Part shown: positions 46,548 to 57,560 of the stretch, one piece after another | Layout of the letters: each line of letters opens with the position of its first letter | Position numbering within the stretch: position 1 is the stretch's first letter | Assembly (NCBI RefSeq): GCF_902167145.1 | Contig: NC_050096.1 | Coordinates: 266,064,622-266,128,621 of the forward strand | Origin: Zea mays | Taxonomy: Eukaryota; Streptophyta; Magnoliopsida; Poales; Poaceae | Length of the DNA stretch: 64,000 nucleotides | Reading direction: 5' to 3' | The notes under the pieces: generated by a model | What the model was told of the DNA's origin: nothing | Seen by the model: only the letters and a program-made list of their open reading frames with translations | The model's database searches: none | Made by a program: the position numbers and the translations under genes

Positions 46548-47443
46548 ATCTCCCCCTTTTTGGTGATTGATGCCAACACAAACCAAAGCAAATATAAGTG
46601 CAGAAATGTAACTAGTTTGCATTTACGATGAATGTGCATAGGTTACTTGGAGTTAAACCAATTGAAAGATTTTAAACATATGAATAAGAGTGAATGGATT
46701 GCTTTTCTTTTATTTAACATTTTGGACCACATTTGCACCACTTGTTTGGTTTTGCAAATCTTTTGGAAAATCTTTTCAAAGTCTTTTTGCAAATAGTCAA
46801 AGGTATAGGAATATGATTGCAAGAAGCATTTTAGGATTTGAAATTCCTCCCCCTGTTTCAAATGCTTTGCCTTTGACTACATGAGTGCTCCCCCTGAAGA
46901 AATTCTCCCCTTAGCTTTCAAGAGGGTTTTTGAAATAGATACCAAGTGAAATTTATATCAATCGAATTTTTGCATACTAATGTGAAGTTTTACTTTCACA
47001 AATCAATTGAAAATTAGATACCAATTGAAAAAATTTATTTCAAAATTTTTTGAAATGGTGGTGCGGTCCTTTTGCTTTGGGCTTAATGTTTTCTCCCCCT
47101 TTGGCATTAATTGCCAAAAACGAAGAACTTGTGAGCCCTTTTGCAACTTTCTCCCCCTTTGGGGCCTAAAACTTTCTCCCAAATGGTGAAATAAATATGA
47201 GTGAAGGTCATACCATTGAGAGTTTGCGGAGTAACAACAAGAGTAAATGATATCGTCAGAGTTTGGAGTGGAAGCCTTGTCTTTTGCCGTATCCTCCATT
47301 TCCCTTTCAATCTAAGACTAAGTATAGAATTACACTTGATAACACATTAGTCTTAGCCTTGGCACAAGAAAAATAAGAAATACGCAATTGTACCAGATGA
47401 AAGAGATATGATCAAAGGTATAAATAGCAATGTGTGCAATGTT
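46548..47443 (-). other. Non-coding 3' region of S4
   Basis: Polypurine tract at 46548 and repeated CTCCCCC words near 46,847, 46,889, 47,093 and 47,150, the same spacing style as S2. No gene is seen. Confidence 0.7.
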
Positions 47444-48169
47444 TCAATCAAAGTTCTGAGAATCAAGTATATTTAGCTCATTCCTAAGTTTGCTAAAGGT
47501 TTTTTCATCTAGTGGCTTGGTAAAGATATCGACTAATTGGTTGTGGGTATTAACATAAGCAATCTCGATATCTCCTTTTTGTTGGTGATCTCTCAAAAAG
47601 TGATACCGGATGTCTATGTGCTTAGTGCAGCTGTGTTCAACGGGATTATCCGCCATGCAGATTGCACTCTCATTGTCACATACGAGAGGGACTTTGCTCA
47701 ATTTGTAGTCATAGTCCCCAAGTGTTTGCCTCATATAAAGTAATTGAGCACAACAATGGCCTACGGCAATGTACTTGGCTTCGGCGGTGGAAAGAGCTAC
47801 GAAGTTTTGTTTCTTAGAAGCCCAAGACACCAGGGAGCTCCCTAGAAACTGACAAGTCCCTGATGTGCTCTTTCTATCAATCTTACACCCTGCATAGTTG
47901 GCATCGGAATATCCAATTAAATCAAATGTGGATCCCCTGGGGTACCAAAGCCCAAACTTAGGAGTGTAAACTAAATATCTCATGATTCTCTTTACGGCTC
48001 TAAGGTGAACTTCCTTAGGATTTGCCTAAAATCTTGCACACATGCAAACTGAAAGCATAATATCCAGTCAAGATGCACATAAGTAGAGTAAAGATCCTAC
48101 CATCGACCGGTATACCTTTTGATCTACGGATTTACCTCCCGTGTCGAGGTCGAGATGCCCATTAGTTCC
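47444..48169 (-). pseudogene. Sirevirus S4 pol: RNase H part
   Basis: RNase H with YSDANYAGCKIDRKST, STAEAKYIAVG and VCDNESAICMADNP, ending LNILDSQNFD. A stop lies near 48,027 (a TAG in the RFQ region), and the gene is then split by the Zeon-like element at 48170. It resumes at 55524. Confidence 0.83.
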
Positions 48170-48834
48170 TGTTGGGGGCCTTCGGCTTCCGAAGGTCCTC
48201 AAAAACATGATTTAACAATGTTTCTGGAGTATGATACATGAACAGGTACCTTCGGACTTAGGTCAAAACCACAGTGTGAAGAAGCATAAAGAATACGAAG
48301 GATGGTGCATAGCCGAAGCTATGCGCAGGGGAGCTTCGGCATGATAGCAGAAAAGGAAACTGACTTAAAGAGGAAAAGGCTGTTTAGACCCCGATGGATT
48401 ACTATAGAGTTATTAACAAATGTAAAGGGCATGAGTGTAAATTTACATGAGCTGCGTCCCATGCCTATAAATAGATGAACAGTGCTCCCGTACTGGACAG
48501 GCTGACTTGGCATTTGCTTTTGCGTCACGCTTGTACTTTTGCCTTCTTTCAAGCCGAAGGTATATTTGTAATTTGTGATCATTTCTATTTTCAATAATAA
48601 TAAGATAGAAATGAGGTAATAATAATATTCAAGTGTTTATGTTATTTCCCATACTTTATATAAATCCTTCTTCATTGTTTGTTGTACTTATGAAGGTATG
48701 TCCTTCATAACCTTCATCCGAAACTCATTATATCCCAAGGGAAATAATGCTTCGAAGGACGAAGGACTTTAACGTTTAACAATTTCTGTGTTGCCTTGTT
48801 CTTAATTCATAGCATTTAAGGACAAGTCCCCAAC
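48170..48834 (+). repeat. 5' LTR of the Zeon-like element
   Basis: It starts TGTTGGGGGCC and ends GTCCCCAACA, so the tips are inverted repeats. TATAAATA is at 48466-48473. A primer-site-like TTGGCGCCCACC follows at 48835. Confidence 0.9.
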
Positions 48835-48894
48835 ATTGGCGCCCACCTCCGGTGAACTCTTATCGACCACCTTCGGAAAGCATCGACCTTCATC

Positions 48895-50353
48895 ATGCCA
48901 CCGAAGAAAGCTTCGGCGACAGGGGCTGCCGCTCTGCAGCCGATGGATCTGAACTAGGAGACTCTTTCTCTTCGAGAGGCCCGGAGCCAGAAGAGGAACG
49001 CCACCAGTCCAACGCCCCAGGAGGATGAGTTGGACCAAGAGATCAGGAATATGGAGATGCTTCATCAGCAAGTGCAAAAGAAGAAGGAAAAAATGGCTCG
49101 GCTAGCTGACCTGCAAAGGTAGATTGACGAAGCCACTGAAGAAGTACGCCATCTTGCTCAAGATGAGCAAGAACGAAGGCCCTAGCACAGGGAGCTTCAT
49201 CAAGAAGGATTGTTTGATGATGGATGGATGGTATGATGATTCCCATCATGGAAATTTTGCTTTTGATGATGCTTCTCCTCTGTTAACAGAACTGTAGGCT
49301 ACACCTTGGCCTCCATCTTACAAACCACCTCAGCTTCCCATGTACGACGGGCACTCAGATCCGAAGCAGTTTCTGATGAGCTATGAAGCTACCATATCTT
49401 CATATTGAGGCAATACTACAGTCATGGCAAAATCTTTTGTCATGGCAGTCAAGAATGTTGCACAAACCTGGTACTCCTCTCTTCGGCCAGGAACAATCAC
49501 ATCATGGCAGAAGCTGAAGGACATGCTGATCACCAGTTTCCAAGGGTTTCAGACGAAGCCGGTTACTGCTCAAGCTTTGTTCCAGTACACGCAGGATCAC
49601 GAGGAATACCTTCAGGCGTATGTCCGAAGGTTCTTGCGTCTGAGGGCACAAGCGCCAACAGTGCCCAATGAAATTGTCATTGAGGCCATGATCAAGGGGC
49701 TTCGACCAGGACCTTTGGCCCAATACTTCACCAGGAAACCCCCTCAGATCTTGGAGAAATTGCTTCAGAAGATGGATGAATACATCCTCGCTGATAATGA
49801 CTTTCGTCAAAGAAGGGAGGAAGCCTACAGATTCTCCGAGATGACCAGGGGCTTCGGAGGGAGGATTCACCCAAGGCACGTCAGATCAATCCACTCTACT
49901 CAGAATGACGACAGAAAATGTCAGCAGCAGAGGCCGCAATATTCCTCCCAGGCTTCGGGGCAGCAACAAAGCTATCCTCGGCCTCCAGCCCCAAGGGGCA
50001 GAGGCGCCAGGGGCTTCGGTGGAAGGTTTGGGGATCAGCCCAGGAAAATTTATTGCCTATTCTGCGGTGAGGACAAGGGTCATACTACAAGGATGTGCCA
50101 TGTCACCATCCAGAAACAGAAGGAGATAGCAGAAGCTGCAGCCCAACAGAACCAGCCGAAGCAAGTTATGCATACTGCTTTGTATCATTCACCGTACATA
50201 CCAGAATATGTGGGTAACCATCCTGCAGTTTCTGTTGCTTCGGCAAGCCAACCTCAGGCATCTTGGCAACAACCTCCACCTCCACCACCAATGCAACCCG
50301 CATATCCCCAAGGCCAGCAGCCAGAAGGGAGCCAACACACTCACCAGCAGTGA
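48895..50353 (+). pseudogene. gag of the Zeon-like element, with nonsense changes
   Basis: The ATG at 48895 opens a coiled-coil-like N-terminus. The frame has TAG stops at 48955, 49120, 49183 and 49295, a TGA at 49406, and one frameshift near 49,230. From 49424 it is open for 309 aa. This part holds the Retrotrans_gag region (WYSSLRPGTITSWQKLKDML) and a CCHC knuckle (YCLFCGEDKGHTTRMCH, Cys-x2-Cys-x4-His-x4-Cys), then a Gln/Pro-rich tail. All four TAG stops read CAG when one base is reversed. Confidence 0.85.
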
Positions 50354-51417
50354 GACTTTAGGGAGCAGTCCGAAGCTTGCACAGTCAACAGTACTGTGCC
50401 AGAATCGAAGCACATCAACTAAGAGATATCCTACCTCTGAAACAGTTTTTACATTTGTCATCATTTTCCTTTTCAATAAAGAGCAATCATTGAAAGCCTA
50501 GTTCTTTTGCTGTTTTCAATTTCTTGTAATAGCTTCGTCATTGTCATGATATAATATACCTTCTTCACAGATTCACGAAGTTCCAAAAGTCAGTAAAACA
50601 CGAAAGTTGTTCTCAAGAGAACGCGGGGTTCACAATTATATTACAATTTTTTGTCGAAGCAACAAAAATTCGTTCTAAGGAATGCAGTGTAAGTTTGCCG
50701 AAACAAACAAAAAGTCGTTCCTAAGGGAGCACAGCGTAAGTTTTCTGCTCAAAAGTCGTTCCAAAGGGAATGCAGAGCTTACAGCAAAAAATAAATGTTG
50801 ATTCTGCCGAAGTATAAGGCGAAGCGCGAAAAGTCAACGCGAATACCGCCGAAATAGAAGGCGAAGAAGCTCCTAAGGGAGGCTTACAGCGAAAAGTCAG
50901 CGCTGATACACCAAAAAATAAGCGGTGAAGCCGAAAAATAAACGGCAAAGAGATTGTGTGTTCTAATGTGGGAATGTGTGTGTATCTTCGGCACAAACAT
51001 CATTCGCATACCATAACATCATTACATCATTCGCATAACATGACATCAAACATCATATTGCATCAATGGCACAAGAAGGGGATACAATGTTGATCTTCGA
51101 AAATTATTTCGAAGAAGTTGTGCCAAGGCACAAAATAAGTTTTGAAGAAGTACAGCTTTATCAACTTTAAGATCAAGGGAGATCTATTGCTTATGAAGCA
51201 TAATATTTTCACGGAATATGGATATTCTTCACGAAGCATGAAAAGAAGGGAAGGTGTTTTTTCGCCGAAGGCTCAAAAACGGTATGTACGTAAAGTTTCA
51301 TGCATCGTAAAGAACTGAATTACAAACAGCTTATATATTACATTCAAAATTATAAAATATTACACACTTTGTTCAGCAAATATTACATCAATATTCCGAA
51401 TGTTCTTATAATAATAG
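50354..51417 (+). other. Non-coding middle with degenerate repeats
   Basis: From about 50,600 to 50,960, words such as AAAGTCGTTCC(T)AAGGGA and GCAGNGTAAG recur in a loose tandem series. AAGAAG- and GAAGC-rich DNA follows. No gene is seen. The plus-strand gag ends before it and the minus-strand antisense gene ends after it. Confidence 0.65.
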
Positions 51418-54400
51418 CTATTCTTCTTTTAAAACTGCTTCCGCAGCTTCGTTTAGTAGTTGATTCACAGCTTCGTCCATAATAGCTTCAGCCATCTTAG
51501 TAATTTCATCTTCCTTTTTTGCTTCGGGGTCGGCCAATGACTCGAAGGGCTCCGGGGGAGGAGATAGTTCAGCTGCGATACAAAACATAAATAAGTTCGA
51601 AGTCACAAAAATAAAACATAAAGTTAAAAACAATAAGACAATACCTATCCGTCTCTCGAGTTCCGTAGCTTTCTCAGCTGCTCTCGCTGCTTCTCTTGTA
51701 TCATGGGTATCTTTTTCGCTTTTTTTATTATCTCATGGGCCATCCCTCGGCCGCCATTTTCCCAAACGTCAGTAAAGAATTTTCCGCCAACTAAGCTTGC
51801 CTCGGCCGAGAGATCCTTCGTGTCATCAATAGAGAAAGCAGCTTCGGCTTGGGCCAGAATCTTCACATGTTCGCATCCTGCTTTCTCCAAAATGGATGTG
51901 ACTCCCCTTGCACCAGAAAAGGCGCAGACGTCCCCACGGCCACTCAAAACTTCCTCAAAAGCTTCGGCTTCGCCGCTGATCCATTCAATTGGACCTTCGG
52001 GATCGCCCAGTACGAAATTGTCTTCATTTGAATATGCGCCAATATTGGCGAAGCTAGTTTTTGTCTTTTGTACACATGCTACAGATTTTCCATAGAATCT
52101 TTCTTTTGAAGAGCGAAGCTCTACAACTGTTTTTCCTAGTAATTTTTCCAGTAGTTACTGGCGTCTCGGTCAGCCTTGGCAATAGCACTTTTTAATTTTT
52201 TCTCGGCCAGTTGTTTCCGAAGATCTTCAATTTCGCTTCTCTGGGTTTCAGCATGGGCTTTGGAAGTAGCTTCGTCTTCTTTTATTTTGTTCAACAATGA
52301 ATTTAAAATCTTATCTTTTTCAAGACCTTCGTTCCTTAGTTCAATTACTTCGGAACGAAGGTTGTTCAAAGCTATAGTACATCCTTCATCTTCGGCACTT
52401 TTTTGCGCCGTGAGGGCGTTGCTAAGAATAAGGCCCTGCGAAAGAATTGTGGAATTAAGTATAAGCAAATAAAACAAATCTTGGTTTTTAATATAAAAAA
52501 TTCATCCTCATACATTTAAGCTATTATATGCTAAGTTGTCCGCCAGTTCATCTTTCGATAACACCGAAAGCCCATCTTCTAGCGTCGGGAATCCGAAGCT
52601 TTTGCCCATCTCCCGACAGACAGAAATTTCCTTGCTGTCTGGGAGACAATACAAGAAATCTTCTTCTCCGCTGCCGTTGAATATTAGTGCCCCTTTGGAT
52701 ATTTCAATTTCTGAGCATAATATTGAGCTTCACGCTTTACCTCTTCAGATAATCTTTTTCTCGAAGCATGTCGTACAATATAGTCAGGTACTTCGGAAGG
52801 TGCTTCAGGAGTTGAAGAGACAGTTCTTTTAGGCAGAATTTGTTTCTCAGCTTCTTTTTCCACTTCTTCTCCTCTAGCTTCCAGGGATTTCTCTTTGACG
52901 GGCTCTGAAGGCCCAGCTTCGGTTTTGGCATGACTCTTTGCAGCTTTAGCTTCAGTTTGTTTTGTTTCAATTCGTGTTTTTGAAGCTTCGGCTGTTTTCC
53001 CTGGAGTAGAGCTTGAGGTCTTTATTTCCTCCAGTACATCTAGTACGTGGACCATCCTTTTCCTCTTGGGGGTAACTGTAAGATCTTTTTGTGCCTTCGA
53101 CACTGTCACTTCTACCGAAGGACTTATAACTTCTAATATCTTTGTTCTCTCGACCTCTGTTTCTTTAACATTATCAACCTTCGGCTCGCCCAATTTGGCC
53201 AATGGTGTCTTTGGCGTTGCAGTCGGCTCTTCAGTCTTCTGCATAGGCGTAGTTTCTTTGACTTCAGCAGCCGAAGAGGTCTCACCGCCATATTCAGGCA
53301 CTGTGGCCGGTTCAATGTAGCACGGTCGGTGAGTAAGGACCTTCACCTTTTTCCTCTTCGGCATGGGCTCAATTCGAGCAACTGAAGCATCATCCTTCTC
53401 GGAAGTTCTACCTTTTTTCTTTTGCCCCCATGACGGGTAACGGTAGTCAGGGTACATGAACCCAATAGCATCAAAAACTCTATTTAGTCTCTTCTTTTTC
53501 TGGTTCTCGAAGGCCGCAGATAATGCGTTATCTTCCGCTCTGGAGTACGGCCCAAGCAATTCATCACTTGTAGCTTCGATACATTTTAACCAGTCATCAT
53601 CCGGCTCAACAAACTTACCTTCATATCTGAAGGTGTACTTTAATCGAACTAGTTCTCCTTCGCCAGTCTTAGTAACAGTCTCCTTCGACATTTCCCACTT
53701 TTCCACAAGTGGCCATACTCTAAAAGCTATATGCTCCTGGACTAGATCCCTTGTCCCGATGAAAGAACAAACTGTGCCGAAGGCTCTTTGGCATCCTTCG
53801 GCTGCCTCATCAATCTCTACCTTCGGCTTCCAAAGGCTGAAGCGTTGCTAGATAGGGCGCATTATTATCTCTTTAATGTCTTCTCATGTCTTTAAATCAT
53901 TTTCACATAGAACCATTCTTTCATGCAGTCTCCAGGCCATCTCTTCCGAAAAGTCGGCACTGGAGAGCTTGAGCCAGAGCGGGCAACGAAGCTATAGCAG
54001 CCAAAATTGTTATGATACTGTTCTTTACCCCAGGGCTTCGTCTCATATAGCAGTTCGTGCATACTGCAGAAACTTTTTGCATTTGGCTCCAAGCCCTGGC
54101 TCCTCACAGCCCAGACGAAGATTCCCATTCTTATGATCGCTTCGGGAGTAATTTGATGAAGGTAGACCTGATAGATCTTTAAAACCTCAACCACAAATCT
54201 GTTTAAGGGGAACCGAAGCCTAGCTTTGAAAAAGCTTCGGAAGATCACGACTTCATTCTCTTCGGGAGTAGGCACAGTCTTCTCTCCGTCATCTGCCCTC
54301 ACAGTAGACATATCTCGAAAATATCTTCCCCTCATATTGTCAAGGTGACTCTGCTTAATAGTTGATTTTCCGAAGACTGTATGACTTGGTCGCCACAGTC

Positions 54401-54593
54401 GATCTTCGGAGTCTTCGCCTCCACTTTCCACATCATAACTGTCACTTTCACCGGTGTCTTCAGATAAACCTTCTAAAATTTCCCTGGTGATCTTCTCTGT
54501 ATTTGTCTTTGCTATTGATTCAAGAAACCCAAGATTCTTCTCCTCAGAAAGGCTCAGCCTCGTTTCGGCAACAACTTTTTTATCTTGAGTCAT
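51418..54593 (-). pseudogene. Antisense gene of the Zeon-like element (gypsy-type transposon protein)
   Basis: On minus, the probable ATG is at 54593 (MTQDKKVVAETR; an upstream in-frame Met exists at 54704). Residues about 100-230 (FPLNRFVVEVLKIYQVYLHQ, PEAIIRMGIFVWAVRS) match the family called 'putative gypsy type transposon' (Transposase_28). A Thr/Pro/Lys-rich middle (53,706-52,684), an intron, a coiled coil (52,440-52,140) and a C-terminal part (51,947-51,418) follow. Breaks: a one-base loss near 53,896 followed by TGA and TAG, and a one-base loss near 52,690. Such antisense frames are known in Grande- and cinful-type maize elements; their function is unknown. Confidence 0.7.
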
Positions 54594-54737
54594 CTTCGGA
54601 AATGTTGAAAATGTGCTCTTAAGGCCGAAGCTAAAAAATCTAAAAAGCCAGGCAAGCGTTGGTATGTAAGAGCTAAAAATTGGGAAAGCAAGAGCAGGTG
54701 GCAAGAAAGCGTGCCAAATGTGTTCGCGGTGTGCTCT

Positions 54738-54745
54738 TATTTATA
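54738..54745 (-). promoter_or_regulatory. TATA box for the antisense gene
   Basis: TATAAATA on minus, about 145 bp before the ATG at 54593 and outside the 3' LTR. It suggests that the antisense gene has its own promoter. Confidence 0.5.
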
Positions 54746-54900
54746 CGCCTAGTGCGTTGCAAGTGGGAGGGCCCCGCTTGTCATTGTCTGTTACTATTCT
54801 AGCAAAGGGAAGGTGTTTCTTCGGACCTTCGGCTTAAGGCCTTCGTCCATATCGCAATCTGAATTTATCATTCTAACAAATTAATATTGCGAGGGGCTAC

Positions 54901-55523
54901 TGTTGGGGGCCTTCGGCTTCCGAAGGTCCTCAAAAACATGATTAGTTTCTGGAGTATGATACATGAACAGGTACCTTCGGACTTAGGTCAAAACCACAGT
55001 GTGAAGAAGCATAAAGAATACGAAGGATGGTGCATAGCCGAAGCTATGCGCAGGGGAGCTTCGGCATGATAGCAGAAAAGGAAACCGACTTAAAGAGGAA
55101 AAGGCTGTTTAGACCCCGATGGATTACTATAGAGTTATTAACAAATGTAAAGGGCATGGGTGTAAATTTACATGAGTTGCGTCCCATGCCTATAAATAGA
55201 TGAACAGTGCTCCCGTACTGGACAGGCTGACTTGGCATTTGCTTTTGCGTCACGCTTGTACTTTTGCCTTCTTTCAAGCCGAAGGTATATTTGTAATTTG
55301 TGATCATTTCTATTTTTCAATAATAATAAGATAGAAATGAGGTAATAATAATATTCAAGTGTTTATTTTATTTCCCATACTTTATATAAATCCTTCTTCA
55401 TTGTTTGTTGTACTTATGAAGGTATGTCCTTCATAACCTTCGTCTGAAACTCATTATATCCCAAGGGAAATAATGCTTCGAAGGACGAAGGACTTTAACG
55501 TTTAACAATTTCTGTGTTGCCTT
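54901..55523 (+). repeat. 3' LTR of the Zeon-like element, end missing
   Basis: Follows the purine tract GCGAGGGGCTAC. It matches the 5' LTR closely, apart from a small internal deletion near 54,941, but stops at ...GTTGCCTT. The last 38 bp of the LTR, including the terminal CA, are absent. Confidence 0.88.
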
Positions 55524-56265
55524 CTTCATGGGTTTGTCATTCTTCATCCCAAACTTCTTAAGTATGTCTTGAATGTATTTTGTTTGGCTGATGAAGGTGC
55601 CCTCTTGGAGTTGTTTGATTTGGAATCCAAGGAAATATTTCAACTCCCCTGTCATAGACATCTCGAATTTTTGTATCATGATCCTACTAAACTCTTCACA
55701 AGATGACTTGTTAGTGGACCCAAATATAATATCATCAACATAAATTTGGCATATAAACAAGTCTTTGGCAATAGTTTTAGTGAAGAGGGTAGGATCGGCT
55801 TTACCGACTTTGAAGCCATTAGTGATAAGAAAATCTCACAGACATTCATACCATGCTCTTGGGGCTTGCTTGAGCCCGTAAAGCGCCTTTGAGAGTTTAT
55901 AAACATAGTTAGGGTACTCACTATCTTCAAAGCCGGAGGTTGCTCAACATAGACCTCTTCCTTGATAGGTCCATTGAGGAAGGCACTTTTCACGTCCATT
56001 TGATAAAGCACAAAGCCATGGTAAGTAGCATAGACAAGTAATGTACGAATTGACTCAAGCCTAGCTATGGGTGCATAAGTTTCATCAAAGTCCAAACCTT
56101 TGACTTGTGAATAACCTTTGGCCACAAGTCGGGCTTTGTTCCTTGTCACCACACCATGCTCATCTTGCTTGTTGCAAAATACCCATTTGGTACCTACAAC
56201 ATTTTGATTAGGACGTGGAATCAAATGCCATAGCTTATTTCTTGTGAAATTGTTGAGCTCCTCTT
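55524..56265 (-). pseudogene. Sirevirus S4 pol: reverse transcriptase part
   Basis: Continues S4 pol beyond the Zeon-like insertion. It has [28 protein letters not shown] and [15 protein letters not shown] in at least two frames; a base is lost in the EQPP(GF) region near 55,937. It is cut at 56265 by S5, just before EELNNF. The integrase and gag are outside the window. Confidence 0.83.
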
Positions 56266-57510
56266 TGAAAGAGAAATGTGCCCTTGGGCCATTTCTATAA
56301 GATTTTGGTGATTAAGTGCCCAACACACATTAAGGGAATGAGTATATGCCAAAGGGTGGACAAAGTGCAAATCAATACAAAGGTATGATTCTAGACTTAG
56401 TACATTGGTTTTTGTGTACTAACATATTTGTCTAAGTGCTAGAATCAGAGAAAAGACAATTGGAAAAGACTTGGCTCGAGCAGCCAAGACTCTGCTCAGT
56501 CTGGGTGCACCGGACTGTCCGATGGTGCACCGGACAGTGTCCGGTGCGCCAGGCTGGCTCTGGTGAAAAGGCCGCTCTCGGGATTTCGTCGGCAGCGTAC
56601 GGCTAAAATTCACCGGACTATCCGGTGTGCACCGGACTGTCCGGTGAGCCAACGGTCGACCGAGCCAACGGTCGGCCGCGCAATCCGCGCGTGACGCGTG
56701 GCCAGGCCAACGGTCTGAAAGGGGCACCGGACTGTCCGGTGTGCACCGGACAGTGTCCGGTGCGCCAACGGCTCCAAACCTTCAACGGTCGGCTGCGCCA
56801 GAACAGGAAAGAAATCCGCACCGGACAGTGTCCGGTGGTGCACCAGACTGTCCGATGCGCCAGTCGACAGAAGGCAAGAATTGCCTTCCTGGAATGCTCT
56901 CAGCGGCTCCTAGCTACCTTGGGGCTATAAAAGGGACCCCTAGGCGCATGGAGGAGGAAATCAAGCTTACTTTGAGCATTCTTGATCATTCACACTTCGT
57001 CTTTGCGCACTCGTTTGACATTCTTAGTAATTTGAGCTCCGTTCTAGTGAGAACTTTGTGATATTCATTTGAGCTCAAGTCTTGGCCGTGTGTGTGTATT
57101 GTTGTGGACTTGTGTGTGTTGCTTATCCCATCCTTACTTCCGTGTTCATTTGTGATCATCTTGTGTAAGGGCGAGAGACTCCAAGTTGTGGAGATTCCTC
57201 ACAAACGGGATATAGTGAAAGGAAAAGAAATACCATGGTATTCATGTGGATCTTTGGATCACTTGAGAGGGGTTGATTGCAACCCTCGTCCGTTGGGACG
57301 CCACAACGTGGAGTAGGCAAGTGTTGAACTTGGCCGAACCATGGGATAAACCATTGTGCCTCTCTGTGTTGATATCTTTGTGGTTATTGTGTTTCGCAAG
57401 AACTCCTCTCTAGCCACTTGGCTTTATTGCTCTAACACTTAATCAAGTTTGTGGCTTTAAGTTTTAAGTTTTTACAGGATCACCTATTCACCCCCCTCTA
57501 GGTGCTCTCA
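56266..57510 (+). mobile_element. 5' LTR of Sirevirus S5 (same type as S1)
   Basis: Starts TGAAAGAGAAATGTGCCC and ends CTCTAGGTGCTCTCA. TATAAAAG is at 56926-56933 and CCGGAC palindromes at 56,506-56,860. The primer-binding site TGGTATCAGAGC (57513-57524), complementary to initiator tRNA-Met, follows. Length is 1,245 bp. The left flank base run is CTCTT; the other target copy is outside the window. Confidence 0.92.
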
Positions 57511-57560
57511 ATTGGTATCAGAGCCGTTCTCTTCAAGAAAGGGACTAATCGCCCAAAGAG

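Larger units (their letters stand above)
48170..55523 (+). mobile_element. Zeon-1-like gypsy element: gag plus antisense gene, no pol
   Basis: Complete 5' LTR (48170-48834), gag (about 48,895-50,353), a 5-part antisense gene (51,418-54,593) and a 3' LTR (54901-55523). Total 7,354 bp. No protease, integrase or reverse transcriptase is present. LTR size, total size and gag-only coding match what I recall of maize Zeon-1 of the cinful-zeon group. It sits in S4 pol in the opposite orientation. Confidence 0.82.

Noticed and set aside
50354..51417. A pol gene expected after the Zeon-like gag
   Set aside because: No protease, reverse transcriptase or integrase motif was found on either strand; the element is gag-only.
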